Part shown: positions 1-14,800 of the stretch, piece after piece
Numbering within the stretch: the stretch's first letter is position 1
How the letters are laid out: every line of letters starts with the position of its first letter
Assembly (NCBI GenBank): GCA_023634235.1
Contig: JAMKCF010000014.1
Coordinates: forward strand, 6,535,001 to 6,599,000
Direction of reading: 5' to 3'
DNA length: 64,000 nucleotides
From: Pisaster brevispinus
Taxonomy: Eukaryota > Echinodermata > Asteroidea > Forcipulatida > Asteriidae
Position numbers and translations under genes: made by a program
The notes under the pieces: model-generated
The model's database searches: none
What the model was told of the DNA's origin: nothing
What the model saw: the letters and a program-made list of their open reading frames with translations, nothing else

Positions 1-1335
1 TCAATTAACAGTTTAAGTTTTGTCCCCGCGCCATTTAACATTTCCCGTGAGATGTTCGGCATATATTTGTCGAAAAGCAAGACAAAAAACGGCACAGCAG
101 ATGACAAATTAATCTTGAAGAGTAAGAGCTGATATTACACGAAATGGTGGAACAGTTACCCCCGGTAAAAGATCGGCAACAGCCAACTATACCAGAAAAT
201 TGAACGTGGCCGTTCATAATTTAAAGCTGATAACTGGGGCCAGACACACCAAAATGTTGCCTCAAATTGTTAGGAAGATTATGATTCCGAAGATAACAGA
301 CACTCCCAACGATTATTGCAGTCGTGTCGAATAAAATAATGCAGAATATTTTGTCGAGTGAAAAATCCGTGCACCGCAGGCATTAACCCGGTAAGATGAA
401 ATGGGTGACCATAATTGAAGATCAACACATGTATTACCAACACAGGCACAAAATGTTACTCTCCTCAATCAAATTCCTTTCACAGTATGATCGTCCTTTA
501 CCATGACCTATATTAACCCGCTGAAGTCAAACAGGCAATTCAAGCGAGGTTTAAAATTATCATTGGTATTGCTAGTGGTTGCCAACGTATGTGATACTAC
601 TTGCAAAGGAAAAGCCGTGAAAATCTGGTTGATTCTCAGGAGGTTAAGCATGATCCGCAAGATTAACCTGTCAAAGTCCGCCCCTCAGTCACACAAGGAA
701 TTACAATCACTTGTCAATTGTTGAGATTAACATCACATCAGCAGACAGATACAATCATGGCTCATACTGCGTTGGTTATTGCACTCAAATAAACTCCAAG
801 ATGAAAAGCTCTCTCCTATGGATAAAGCGTCAATAAATTAAGAGTGCATGATTTTGGTTAAGGTTGCAAGTGTTGTACAGAATAAAATCAGTCTTAGACA
901 TGGACAGTTGAAGCAGCTGGTTCTTGAGCAGCTGTACGTGACTGTACTCTCGGTTGACAACGAGCAAGGCCTCCTCATTCGTAATGAATATTGACTTGCT
1001 CCTATCAGTGCCGTACAATTTCCTTCCCGGGGGCCCTCTGTGAGAACAGCTCATAAAACTTGACTTCACTACTGTAGCCTCAGATGTCAATCAAGTTCAT
1101 ACAAATATGGATTCTTTGGGAAGATAAATGTTACTATAAGAAAATCACAAACAAAATATGCCAAAAAGAAAAATGCTAATAGCAATTATATACTGGCAAC
1201 AGTGCAAATACTATAATAAAATAATACCTTTCTTATGAAATTTACAATACAGCACAATTAAAAAATGAATCTGCAGAGCATAAACAGCAACATTAATACA
1301 CAGTACTTGAGAGCACAATACTTCAATATATTATA
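1..1335. other. no gene recognised
   Basis: This stretch lies beyond the 3' end of the minus-strand transporter gene. I see only short random ORFs, no recognisable domain and no clear repeat. It may hold distal 3' UTR or intergenic DNA. Confidence 0.4.
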
Positions 1336-1541
1336 ATGTTGGCCTATATCACAACTTTAGCCGCAACTGTTAACCAATACGTTGATGATAGTCTACACCA
1401 CAACGTTAAGCCAACATTGTTAGCCTATACCACAAGTTGAGTCTATGATTATCACAAGGTGAGCCAATATCACATTATAAGCTTATACCACAATGTTAGC
1501 CTATATTGCAATGTTAGCCTTATGATCACAATGATAGCCTG
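1336..1541. repeat. degenerate minisatellite (GTTAGCCTATAYCACAA type)
   Basis: About nine imperfect copies of a GTTAGCCTATATCACAA-like phrase follow one another with variable spacing of roughly 17-28 bases. The copies have diverged and contain small indels, so this is an old tandem array. Confidence 0.6.
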
Positions 1542-2103
1542 GTGGTAGTGTTTAACACAGCGCTACACAGTTATAGGCAAAATTATGGTGGGGGGGGGCA
1601 TATTTTTGCCCCGGTCCTACAATGGCGTTTATGTGTGTTTGAACCAAAGTACAATTCCATCCAATTCTCCTTTGTAACCAGACCAGTCCAAAATGAAGTG
1701 CAGAAAATTTGGGCCTCCAAAATAAAAACTTAAAAGATCACAATTTGTCCATCTGCAGGATAAATGAACATCATAATTCCTGTAAGGTTACATGTTCATG
1801 TTTTCACTGGATTTATCTCCATTATCTTGATTTATCTCCAGCTTTGCATGCATTTTGAAAAATTCCTTTCCTATTAACCTGATTAAAGGAGACACACCTC
1901 CAAGATCACTGAGCGCACACGCTCACTTTCAGACTTCATAGAGGAATTCTATTTGATTTTTTAATTAAATGTCAAAGTAAAAAGTTGTACTTCAAAAACA
2001 ACATAACAACACGTTTTAATGAAACAACATCACAACACTTTTAATGAAAATGTTTTATTCTGATCTAAATTGTGTATTCTCCATCATACTTTCCAACTTA
2101 CTT

Positions 2104-2280
2104 TCCTTTCCCCAAAGGGCAACCCCCAACCAACTATGTCACTCCTAACTGTAGTTAAAGTCTAAAAACCTTTTAGTTTATAACTTACCACCATGACCTT
2201 GACCTTTGACCTTGACCTTTGACCATTTCAGCCCAAAACAATTCCAACTTTTCTTTTCCCAAGGGCAACCCCCTACCCAA
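2104..2280. repeat. duplicated CCCAAGGGCAACCCCC segment with TGACCT array
   Basis: A CTTTCCCCAAAGGGCAACCCCC phrase near 2104 recurs as CTTTTCCCAAGGGCAACCCCC near 2252. Between them, 2194-2224 is a short array alternating TGACCTTGACC and TTTGACC. The array matches nuclear-receptor half-sites by sequence only. It resembles the TGACCTTGAC phrase in the mobile elements at 12.9-13.9 kb and may be a relic of that family. Confidence 0.45.
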
Positions 2281-2865
2281 GGTTACAAGTCCATATACCA
2301 CTCCCATATCAAGCTATGCTCCAGAAACAAAAAATCCCAGCTGCAGGGGCGGACGTCAACCAGAAGGACAGACATCCGGACGGACATCGTAGGCAATAAC
2401 GATACCCCTTCAGCCATATGAATGGGGCCGATTGGTAACAACTTTAATTTATCAACCCAGGCGGTGACACACCCCATAAGGCCTTGGATGGCCATAAAAC
2501 TCAAACCCCTTGAAATTCAGGAACATGCATATCTTATCCTAATACTGACAATAAGGCCCCAACCTCGCCAAAGCCACTTGGAGGGAGGAAATTGGGGCGG
2601 GGCATTTTTAAAAAAAAGGTCATATATAAGAAATGACACAGAGTGTCAAGCTAACATTTTGTGTGTTCATTGTACACACTGTGGAATTTATAAAAGGAAA
2701 ATTCAACAAAATACTCACTGACAACCCCCAGGTGACCCAAATTCAAGTACATTTTTTTCTTCTGTTGGATCTTTGGTTAGAGGGCTTCAGGAAAGCCTGA
2801 TACTATTTTCCAAATCCAATAATGATTGCACCTGTGGGTACAAGCATTACTTTTTGTAAATTTCA

Positions 2866-5800
2866 TCAAGAAATCATTAAGTTTTCTTTACTCTGTATTT
2901 GAGCATCTTTGCTATTGTTATTGTAAATATAAATAGCCAGCAGCACTATTGGTGCCTGAAGGAAAAACTCGAGCGATGGTTTGAATCCCATCAACACAAC
3001 AGATAGTGTTATTACCACCACAGTGAGAAGCTGTGCTGATAACACATGAAACATGTTGTCTCTGAACTTTAGTATCAAAGCTACTGTGAGTCCCATGAAG
3101 GCATTTACAAATATTAGAAGACATGAAAATTTGTTAAAACCATGGAAAAGACCGCATCTGTGTACACGTTCCCAATATTTGTCAATGAAAACAATTGACA
3201 ATAAATTAAATAAAACACCAAACAGATAAAGTTTTGTGTTCTGAACATAGATACTATCCTCCATTCCATGACCCTCTTTGAATATCTTTTCATTGTAAAT
3301 GTTTGCCATTGATGATAAGAAGCACTGTAATAAGACCCAACAATGTCCTTCATATTTGCCAAGTAGGGATACTTTGTAACGCAAAGAAGGTAACTTAATA
3401 ATCTTTGTTGAGCAAACAGAAAAACCATCTGATGAGCAATAGTCGCCATGTTGTCCATTACACTTGATGGTTGGGGGTGACTGCAGGCTTTCATTTTGTC
3501 CTTGTATAATGTGATGCATAAGTTTACCATCTGAATTACTATGTGTAACATCTGCCTGTCTTGACAGAGACATGATGGCCAGAAACAGTATAACAAGTGA
3601 GGCCCACTGTACTTTGCCAAGTTTTCTCCTGTAATTAGAAAAACAATCAAAGTTGTTTTCATGAAAAAACACATCATTTAGTACATCAGACAATGAAAAT
3701 CTAACATAAACAATCAGAATCCACAATAATAAGGCTATCCAGAGATCCAGTGCTTGAACTATTGCTAACACTAAGTAGTCAAGGCTTTGTGATACATGTT
3801 AAAAACATAACAATTTAAGCACATAAGGTTTTGTCAAATTGGCTGTTATTTAGACAAAAAAATTACACATAAAGTTTTGTTTACATTAAGTTTCCATAAC
3901 ATATTTTTTATATAAGAGCTTTGCTTGCACAGAAAGCAACTATGATTCCAGTCTCTACAGTAAAATTGCAAACATCAAACCTGTATAATAATGATGCAGT
4001 GATTCAAAGTTTAAAAGCTGTGATTCTTCGGATATGAATTTCTTCATAATGCACTATGAGTAAACTGTAATTTGACATCTTGTCCAACTTCACGATGTCA
4101 GTGTTAAATTCTCATCTAAACAATAACATTAACGATGGCCAAATTACAATCAGTGTTAAATTCTCATCTAGACAATAACATAAACGATGGCCAAATTATA
4201 ATCAAAGCTAAATCAGTGTATATTTTCACCAAAGGGTGCTGTAAAATATAATGTCATCTCTATTTTGATAGAATAGTCAAGAGTCAATTATCATTTTGAA
4301 AGTGGGCCTCAGATCTCCAAAATCCTTTTCATATTGACTGCAGATATCAAAATGAGGACAGGAATAACCACAGAGGTGTAATTCTACCTTCATGAAATAA
4401 CACTATAATAGTGGGAAAAGTCAATCACAGTTACCATATTTGGATTTGTATTGACACAAAAATATGCGGTGTACAACTTTGTATTGACACAAATACAACT
4501 TTCACATTACAACTTGGCAAACAGATACAGCGTCACTGGACATATCCTCGGTAATAATTGTAGTCGTCTACAACACTCAGCGATACGACACAGCTTATAA
4601 TGATGTTCTGTGTACCGCTTGTGGTGTTTTTCGGGAACATGCTCAAACCAGTGACTGGCTCGTACTCTCTATAATAGACCGGTTCATACATCCTGCGAAT
4701 GCGAAGGGAATTTATGTGACGCAATAATCGGTACGCGCTGCCCTTCCAATTGTGACGCAAGAAAATTCGCTTCGCACGAAGCATTCACAGGAAGTATGAA
4801 TTGGGCTTTACGCACTTTACATACGCACATGCAAATACACCAATGTATGGCTGGGTAGCTCAATAAGGATACGAGGTTTGTTATTGTGGTTGTACTATTA
4901 ACAAGTGATTAAATGCGGTAATTTTACACACAATTTTCACGATAAATAGCCGTTCTCGTTTCGAGACCAGCCAAATGTTAGAGACCTACATGTAATTGGT
5001 TCGATATGGATACCAAGACCGAGAACTCCAAGCAGGGAGACCAATACCAAGACCAAGACCAGTAAAAAGTGGCAGCGAGACCAGTCTCAAGACCAAGAAC
5101 AATCTCGAGACCTACAACACTGTAAATTACATTAATCAAAGTTTAATATTTGAAAAAAATCATAACACATGAACAACACAATGGATTTTTACAATTTTTT
5201 TCTACACATCATCGGAAGGCTTTAAAACTGAACAAACACTACACAGAGTGTGACCCCATTTGACCTTGACTTCCATTCTAACCCTGAAGTTACTTTAAAA
5301 TCTTTGAGCCTGGTCAAACTTTTGCACAGAAACGATATCAATATGACCTTTCCTTCTGATTGACAATGCCAATAACATTGGACATTAAAGCCAATGTATA
5401 TGTATATATTGACCCACAGGTGCAAAATAGTTTAAAACTGAGCAAATACTTGAATCTCCATGCCCAGATAACAAATTAGCAATGATATCATGTTTTCAAA
5501 TTCTGCATGATCAACGTTTTAACATTTCTAACATTTCTATCTCACTAACCACAGCTGTTATGATTTGAATCTTTGCATTATCTGTGAAAATTTGATGTAT
5601 AAAAGTTCTTTACATTTGATAGTGACCTGATTTGACCTTGCTTCCAATCCGAACTTAGATCTCAAATAACATTATTAAAGTACACAGACAAACACTTCAA
5701 CTCTAATTAAACATAGTTTTTGTCAGCAAAGTCCCCATTGGTTTTGTGCATATTCAATTGACCCAAGGATGCTCTCAGTTTGTCAAATCACCTGGATCCC

Positions 5801-8800
5801 TTTTGTTGAAGTCCTCGGTGTCAATCGGTACAAACACCACAGACACACATTAATTTGTCAAAGGAAAACCACACCTGCTACTTAAATAAAAAATAATGAA
5901 GAACTTAAATGAGAACTTACTTTAAAATTAGTCTAAACAGAACTGCAGTTGATATGATTGCAAAATTGTTCAAGAGAACAACCATAGCCTTGAAAAAAAA
6001 AAGAGAACACATATGATTATAAGTCATCATCCTGATAAAAATTAATCACTTGTAATAATAACATTCAAAATATCGGGGATAAAGAATATTAATTTTGGTT
6101 TTTACCCTACACCGATGTGTGTTAGCACTGTATACTCAGTACTTTCCCAAGTTCTGTGAAAAAACACATCGGTGTAGGGTAAAAACCAAAATTAATTTTC
6201 TTTATCCCTGATGCAAAATCTATTAAAAATCTATTAAATCGTTGCAGTACCCGCTGCTAAAATATAGGATTCGAACTGCCTCTAGCTACCGGGCAATCTC
6301 GGTGGTCTAGTTGGTAAGACACTGCTCTAGAATTGCAAAGGTCGTGGGTTCGAATCCCACCCGAGTAATATGCCTGTGATTTTTTCACAGAACTCGGGAA
6401 AGTACTGAGTAAACAGTACTAACACACATCTGTGTAGGGTAAAAAAAAAAAAAATAAATAAATAAAAAAATCAATATTTACAGTTATTTTATTTTATGTC
6501 ATTATGCATGCAACAGCTTAGTGCCAATAACAGATGAAAAGGAAATGATTAAATGCATTAGTTTTAGGTGTGGGAGGATATTCTCAAATAGGGAATCCAC
6601 AACTAGGTACTGTAGTGGTGTAATGCTGCTTGCGGTTTGGGGATGCTCATGGGGAGTGATGCCCCAGCGAAGTAACCACCGACAATTTTGTTTGCTAGCA
6701 AAGTTGCCCTGGCTTTGATAACAATACACAACCAAGGTAAACGAAACAGTAATTTTATTTTCAGGGTCACCCTTGTGCATGTTTTTTTGAGTCTGTATGC
6801 TTTGTATTAACTAATTGAGAAAGGAAATTTATGAATTGCATATCATGGTATCCCTTATCATCCACCAGCTTGTCAGGGGTGAAATTGTTATAACCAAGGC
6901 AGAGCTTGTTAGGGGCATTGTGGGCGACTGTGTTGGTGTAATTTTTGTTGTTGGGGGGCAAGCTTGTCCGGGAGTGAGATGACCATCATTCTTTATATCA
7001 CATCAGACAGAAAATAACGGCTAAGAACAGGTAAGACAGATGGGATGCTATTCCTGCTCCCCAACATAAATGTAACTTGAGTTTGAACTGTAAGCTAGGT
7101 TAGGTACCATGCATGACATCATAAAGATAAGAAAGTACTAACATTTTCATCAAGAACAATATTAACAAAAGAACAGAATATGTATTAAGAACAACAAATT
7201 CATGGCGTACCGGTTCAAATGAAGCAACAACATAAAATGTTATGAGGTTATCCAGGAAGTAAAGTAGACCAGGTACACTCCACTTGAAGAGTCTTAAAAC
7301 ATCATGGCAAGATTTGTAAATTGTAAATTGCTCTGAAAGATCAATCGCAAAGATGAATACACTGTTTTAGTTGCCTTAACAATACAAAGTAATCACTAAA
7401 CATACATAGAATGACACATCTCAACTTCAGAATGGTATTAATACACTTGGACTGTGCCTGTTATTTTGGGGGAACTTTTTTTAAACATAACAAATGTTCT
7501 CAAATAATGAACTGGCATTTTTGTTCTCTTTCAAGAAAATATGGAATGTCTTTACCACGACTAGGCCAATTCCTACACCACAGCCAGGGTATGCTAGAGT
7601 CTCAGACTTGCCTCCCATTATTTTGATTACCATAAACAATGCTGGCAGCCTGTCAATCTCTCATAATCCTCGTTTGTACAACAAAAGGACGAAGGTCTGA
7701 AATTGGGGATTCCACAGTAACTCCCAGAAAAAGGGAGATTTCAGGAATGTACTACAGTACCTTTTGATCCTCTTTGTGCAGGGGAAACAAGGCATAGCAA
7801 AGTACATACAAGTAGGTAGGTGCATACCTGTGCACACTACAAAATGGAATGTCCAGGGGAGTAAATAAATGTAGGTATAGTTGTCAACCGGGCAACCTAC
7901 GGCAACCAAAAGAAGACGTCCCGAAACGTTTACACTGTTATTCAGTTTGAAAAAGATTGCAGAATAAGGTGGTATCTGATGTCAAATGGTTACCTCTGTC
8001 ATTACCGAATTGTTTGGGCATAAACAACCACTGATGACCGCATTGTTTGACCACTCGAGCATTAAACCCACATCCTCATACACCGCGTTTTCCAGAAAGG
8101 TGGATTGAAATCCCGCATTTTTTTAACGACCGCAGATCAAGATCCTGTGTCGCATTTACACCAGCGCTTGATCCCGCTCTGATCTCACTTTTGAACGGGA
8201 TGTATATTGGTCATGACATCACCGCTCCTCGCAAAGAGCTCAACGGTTACGTGGCAAAGATCAAAGGTCACGATTACAGCGCACCACTTCTAGAAATATT
8301 ATCAGAATGCAGAAAATACAGTACAGCTAATGATACGGATAACAACGACCATGCAGGTAGAAATATTTTGTAGATAGGAATTAACAAAATACAGCAACAA
8401 GGCAAGCTCCGAACGTAACGATGTATGTATAAAGACGCTGAAAACAACAAAACGTTTCACACACGCACAGTCCATGTGCACACAGCATGACACAACAACG
8501 AAGACGCACACAAAAATATAAACAGCGACGGATGTCCCACCAAAGCAATTTTAAGCAAAAAGCGCGCCTTTCGTAGCGAAACCGGAAATGACCACATCGA
8601 ATTGCGTTGTCTGATCCACCTTTGCGTTTACACTTGTATTTGGAATCCACTTTACTGGATCTGATCCACCAATTGCCGTATTCAACCCTCCTCGAAAGGT
8701 GGGTTAAAATTGCCGGATCTTGAACCGGATCTGATCCTGCTTTTTTGCGTTTACACTAGCCGTTAATCCACATTGCCGGATTAGACCTGGGTCTGATCCG

Positions 8801-11800
8801 CCTTTCTGGATCTAGTGTAAACGGGGTCATAGAGCACAAAGCTTTTGTTCAGAGGCCAATTTTACAAACTTTATACCATTATGATTTCATTTTAGAGCAA
8901 AATAACTATACAAAAGTGTTTTCCTTTTTGAATTTACTTTCATATAATCCAAAAAACATTGAGACTGGCCAACAAATGTTAAATTTCTTGGTATTTGTTT
9001 TCTCAGTGTGGTCTGTATAACTCAAAAAGACATGTTTGTACAAAACCAATACTGTAGCAGTTCATAGGTGTTTGGCATTTCAGATCTCTACACTCCATTT
9101 TGAAGAGATTGCATAATAGCAACTATATTTTATTTTACCCTCAGATCAGGTCGTTCTTGCAACCATTGTAAGCTTGGGTATGGAGGGTGAACAAGGGACA
9201 CAACTACTGCTTTAGAACAAATTGGCCTTTGTTCTCGGCTTGAGTGGTTTTTGAGTTATCTTGATCAACTTAAGTCGCCATTGGGGCTCAGGTAGGGTGC
9301 TGTGCAGCTGCGATGCACTCAGCAGCCACTGCCAGAAACACCGGGGCAAACCCCTTCTCTTTGCAATAAGTGTGACTGTGTCCCTTTATGTGCACTACAC
9401 AATACACTGGACCTTTTGCTTTATACACAGGACCTATGGCTGCTTTATACACAGGGCCTATGGCTGCTTTATACACAGGACCTATGGCTGCTTTATACAC
9501 AGGACCATGGCTTTATACACAGGACCTATGGCTGCTTTATACACAGGGCCTATGGCTGCTTTATACACAGGGCCTATGGCTTTAAGTCCCATTTTTCTTT
9601 AAGGACACAAGTGTCAAGACTACGGCCCAAACCTGCCGATTAGAATCTGCTGATTAGAAACACCAGAGCTTGAATCAAGTGCACTTGACAGCTCGGCTAC
9701 GACATGCCACAATTACTTTTACTCAAGGCCTACACCTACATGAACAGGAAGATTTTTGTGAACTTTCTGAAGTGGGATAATTTATGCATTAACTTATGTA
9801 ATTCACTAAGAGATTCTAACTGAGAGCCTGTGTTAACTGAGAGGTGAGTTTGGATCATGCATACCCTTCATATGGCCATCACTCTTGATCCTACAGGCCT
9901 ACTCAGCAGCAGCATAGCCACAACTTTTTCGGTGGGGGCACAGGGGGGGGGGGGCATTGCTTTTAAGGGGGGAGGGGCGCCCAGGTGGAATGGGTATGTC
10001 AGTGGTGGGGGGGGGGGGGGGGTGGGGGGGTCATGCTTTTATTTTGTAAGGGGGACGCTGCAGGGGGCCACCACAGGGGTTGAAATTGCCGGTAGCCCGC
10101 TAGCCCGGGACTACCAGATTGACAGCCGGGCTAGTGGAACAATTTTTCCTTTTCACAATAAATGAGGGGTACAGTGGTAAAATCCCAAAGATAGAATTTT
10201 TGTTAAGTTCGTAAAATGGTTTGGCAAGTCTTTACATTTGCTAGATTTAATGTGGCCGCGATTGCGATCGCGATCACGATCGTTCATAAGTAAAACACGC
10301 ACGCACATAACCACATGGTAATGGTAGTGAGTATCCACAGGCCTCACAACGTTCGCTCGCCCCCCTGTAGTCCACGCACGCACACGGTGTATTGTACAGT
10401 ACAACAGCAGGTCCAAAGTCCATCCTAACCAACATTCCGCACGCTGTGATTGGCCCGTTAAAAAATACCATATTCATAAGAAAGCTTGGCTAGCCTCTAC
10501 TCCTAGAACTATTCCGTTCGTTCCGCTATCGTCTCCCCGACCCTCATAGGTCATCATGTACAAAATCCTATTCGAAACTTTTTCCCCTTCACGTTTATGC
10601 ACCTGGACTTCTCTTTTGAAAACGGAGCTCGCCAAAATAAGGCTTTATGTGCTCATTGTTTTCACAGTGAGCTCGGGGTGGGTCCAGAAAAACCACTCCG
10701 CAAAAAAAAGGTGCAAAAAATGATAAATTCCCATCGTTATTCGGAATCGTCGCCTTCCGATAACAAAAATGGCCGCCGTCGCTTGTATCAATGGTATGCT
10801 GCGCGCAACGCTGGTTCACAATAACCAACGGTTTACGTATAAAAGATAAGCCATTGATTATTGTGAACCAGTGTTGCGCACAAAATACTATTGAATACCG
10901 GCTTAAGGCATGTCATGGACCAGCGTTGCACGCAGCATACCAGTGATACAAGCAACGGCGGCCATTTTTGTTATCGGAATGCGACGATTCTGAATAAACG
11001 ATGGGAATTTATCATTTTTTGCACCTTTTTTTTTGCGGAGTGGATTTTCTGGACCCACCCTGAGCTCACTGTGAAAACAATGAACACATAGAGCCCTAAT
11101 TTTGGCAAGCTCCGTTTTCAAAAGAGAAGTCCAGGTGCATAAAGGGGAAAAAGTTTTGAATAGGATTTTGTACATGATGACCTATGAGGGTCGGGGAGAC
11201 GATAGCGGAATGAACCGAATAGTTCTAGGAGTAGGCTAGCCTCCAATTCTGTACACGTTCACGAGTCGAGTAAAGAATTGCTGCACAATGTGGCGCACCC
11301 CCGCGGATTCTGTACTATGCACAGCGTTGGGTTAAGGCTATTCAAGCATCGACAACTTTTGCCGATAGAGGGCGTTGAGGGCAAAGTTCATTGATTTTTT
11401 TCTCCATCGTGCGTCGTCGACACGAAGATTTCATTGCAAAAGAAGTTCTATAAAACTGATTCTCAAATCACAAATCCATGAAAATGGTTGTTGATGAAAA
11501 AAGGATTATTAAGGGAAGAAATTAGGGGTCCAAAAACGCAAATTTCCATGTGTGTGTGTGTGTGTGCTTTGTTTGTTTGTTTTTTGGGGTTTTTTTTTGA
11601 TGCTTCGAAAATTGTGGCATCAATGCACACGTATGGCCCCGGGCGAATGAAAAAAACTTGCGGGCAACCCACAATTTTGGTTGACTCGTCCGGCGGGCGA
11701 GTGAAAAAAAAGTTAAGGGAAACCCCTGCAGAAGAAATTAAATCATATAATCCGGCCAGGGCTACTGAAATTTATTCAGGGCTAGTAAAAATTCAGGGTT

Positions 11801-14800
11801 ACTAGCCCTGTGGGCTACCTTGAATATGTAGTTAATTTCGACCCCTGCACCATCCTCTTATGTTCTTGGCATTTTGTGGACGTGGTAGCGAGCCCGATCG
11901 CAACTGTTCATTTCATTATTATACAAACACGCATTTTTAGGTGTTCGTGCAACATGTGCACGAACACCTATTGTTTTTGTTCTGTTTTTTTTTTTTTTTT
12001 TTTTTCTTCTCCATCTTCTTCTTCCCTAGAACTCTTCTCTACAGCATAACTCAACATTGAAACTGAATTGAACCTTGAAACTCATCAGACAGTTGAACCT
12101 CAATATGAAGACGGCACAGTTGTCATGACGTCATGATGACGTCATCAGGTGTCGAATTACAAGGTTTTTAAAACTGAAAAATGACTATTTTCTATTCGCT
12201 GTATCTTCGTGAATTTGAAAGCTAGGATGCTCATAATTGGGCATCTTATAAATCAAGACTGGGCTAACATTTGAAAAGTTAACGCCAAAATCGTACGACC
12301 TTTACTTCCGGTCTTAACGGAAGGTCAAAGTCTGCGTTTTAGGGTCTTTTTTAATTTTGGTCATAACTCAAAATTTAAATTGATTTTAACCTTGAAACTC
12401 ATCAGACTATTGAACCTTGATATGAGGACGGCACAGACTTGATGACGTTATGATGACGTCATCGGGTGTCGAATTACAAGGTTTTTAAAGTAAAAAAATG
12501 ACCTTTTTCTATTTGCTGTATCTTCGTAAATTTTAATGGTATGATGTTCATAATTGAGCATATGATAGATCAAGACTGGGGCATCATTTGAAAAGTTAAC
12601 GTCAAAATCGTATGACCTTAACTTCCGGGTCGTTACCCTGGGTCGAAGTTTGCCTTCGTTGATTTTCCTTTAAAAAATCATGTTTTGGGCTTTTTTACGG
12701 CATAACTCAAGATTAAAAGTTACCTGAACATTGAAACTCATTGGACACTTAAATCTTAGTATCAAGACGACACAAACTTGATTATGTCATGATGACGTCA
12801 CCGGGTATTGAATTACATTAAATCAAAGTTTAATATTTGTAAAAAATCATAACTCATGAACCACATGTCGGATTTTTACAATCTACACATCATCGGATTG
12901 GTCGTTAAAAGGTCAACAAACGCTACACACAACATTACCCCATTTGACCTTGACTTCCGGTTCAAACCGGAAGTTGAAAATTTCAAAATTCAAATCTCAA
13001 AAACTATGGCATATTTTAACATGAATTTAGCATCAGGTTATAAATGAGTTATTCTGCCGAAACTTTTGCACAGAGATTATAGCATTTTAATCTTTGCATC
13101 TGGTCAAAACTGGGCGTCAAAGCGCATGTGTCTGTTGACTTTCATCGTGTGACAACGCATGATAGTGTAGGCCAACACAAACATTCGCCGACACTGTACA
13201 CAGTAGCTGGCCGTTCCGCTCCCTTGTTTATAAGGTTCAAAGTCCACGCAGCCTTGCCAGTACATGTACATGTCACATGAGGGCGCTATATCACATGAAT
13301 GGTCATTATTTACAGAGCTCAACTAATGATAGTCCGTGCAATAATTGAAAAATTCATAACTCCTTAACCACACGTTGGATTTTCACAATCCAAACGTCGT
13401 CTGAACGGTCTTGATAAATCAAACACGCGCTACACAAAATATGACCCATTTGACCTTAACTTCCGGTTCAAGCCGGAAGTTGAAATTTCATGTTTAAAAA
13501 ATCATAACTTCTGAACCACACATTGGATTAGTACAATCTATGCAACATTTGGAAGGTATGAAACGATACACAAAATGTTATGCCATTTGACCTTGACTTC
13601 CGGTTCATACCGGTAGATGAATTTAATAATTAAAAAAAGTATAACTCCTCAACCACTCATTGTATTTATATCAAGTAAACGTCATCAGAAAGAGCTCTTT
13701 AGACTTAACAAACGATACACAGTGTGACCTCATTTAACACTGACTTCCGGTTCAAACCGGAAGTTAAAAAATAATGTTTCAAAAAATCATAACTTCTCAG
13801 GCACACTTTGGTTTTTTTGCAATCTTTACATCATTGGCAAAGTATTTATCAACTTAAGAAATGACACACAGAATGGGACCCAATTTGACTTTGACTTCTG
13901 GTTCAAACCGGATGATCAAATTCAATATTTGAAATAATCATAACTCCTGAACCACACATTGCATTTTTATTAACTACACGGCATTACAAAGGGCACAAAT
14001 CAGGTTGATAAAATGAAATATTGTTCAATCATAATTTGATGACATCATCGATCACGAACACCGTGTTTTTGTAGCAAACAAAAATTCAATGTCTAGTTTT
14101 TCTTTTTTTCCCCTTTTCTTTTTCTTTTTGTGAGCACCTTCGCAACTTTTTTCGTGGGAGCACCTTGGTGGGCACTGCTATTGAGTTTATTGATTACATC
14201 CAAACTGTAATACTACTTTAATGTCAACAGTATTATAGGAAACTGCATACACATATAATGAGCATTTCAAAAGACCACGAGCCAGTATTGATATACTCAA
14301 TGTGTGCTGAACTTAGGACTTGCTTATTTAACATCGAAATTTGTGGCAAATTATAATGTATATGCCAAAAGGAATGTAAATGATATTATTGTTCCAGCAC
14401 TTTTTGAGATTGATAGACAAATGATAGTGTATGTACCACGGTAAATCCAGGAATTCACATACCTTCATAACTTCTCTCAATTTACTGAGAAGCCAAAATC
14501 CTTTAAAGAGAAAATACAATAATGAATAAAACAGTCTCTGAAGTTTACCTGAGCTTTTCCTGACAATGTTTACAGCAAATACGCCGCACACAAGTAACTT
14601 GATCATCTCAGCACATAAATTGACTGTCACTGGTAAATAATCAAATTTCCCATCTGAAAAAGCAAAACAAAATAATCCCTGCTTTACTGCACAATACTAT
14701 CAATACAACAGCTATTAAGTTCATATCATAATTAAGTATGCAGACAACCATGTGTACTGGTACTTACATACATGTCATGCCTTACTCTATGGTAAACATA

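Noticed and set aside
6293..6368. tRNA gene
   Set aside because: Boxes A and B are good but the anticodon arm does not fold and a SINE body with A tail follows.
9261..9643. Overlapping ORFs rich in YTGPMAALYT/FIHRTYGC
   Set aside because: Frames through the 24-bp minisatellite; several frames are open at once, which real genes rarely show.
10597..11175. ORFs with MAAVACI in the foldback arms as a coding gene
   Set aside because: They run through inverted duplicate DNA on both strands and lack any recognisable domain; kept only as a hint of host sequence capture.
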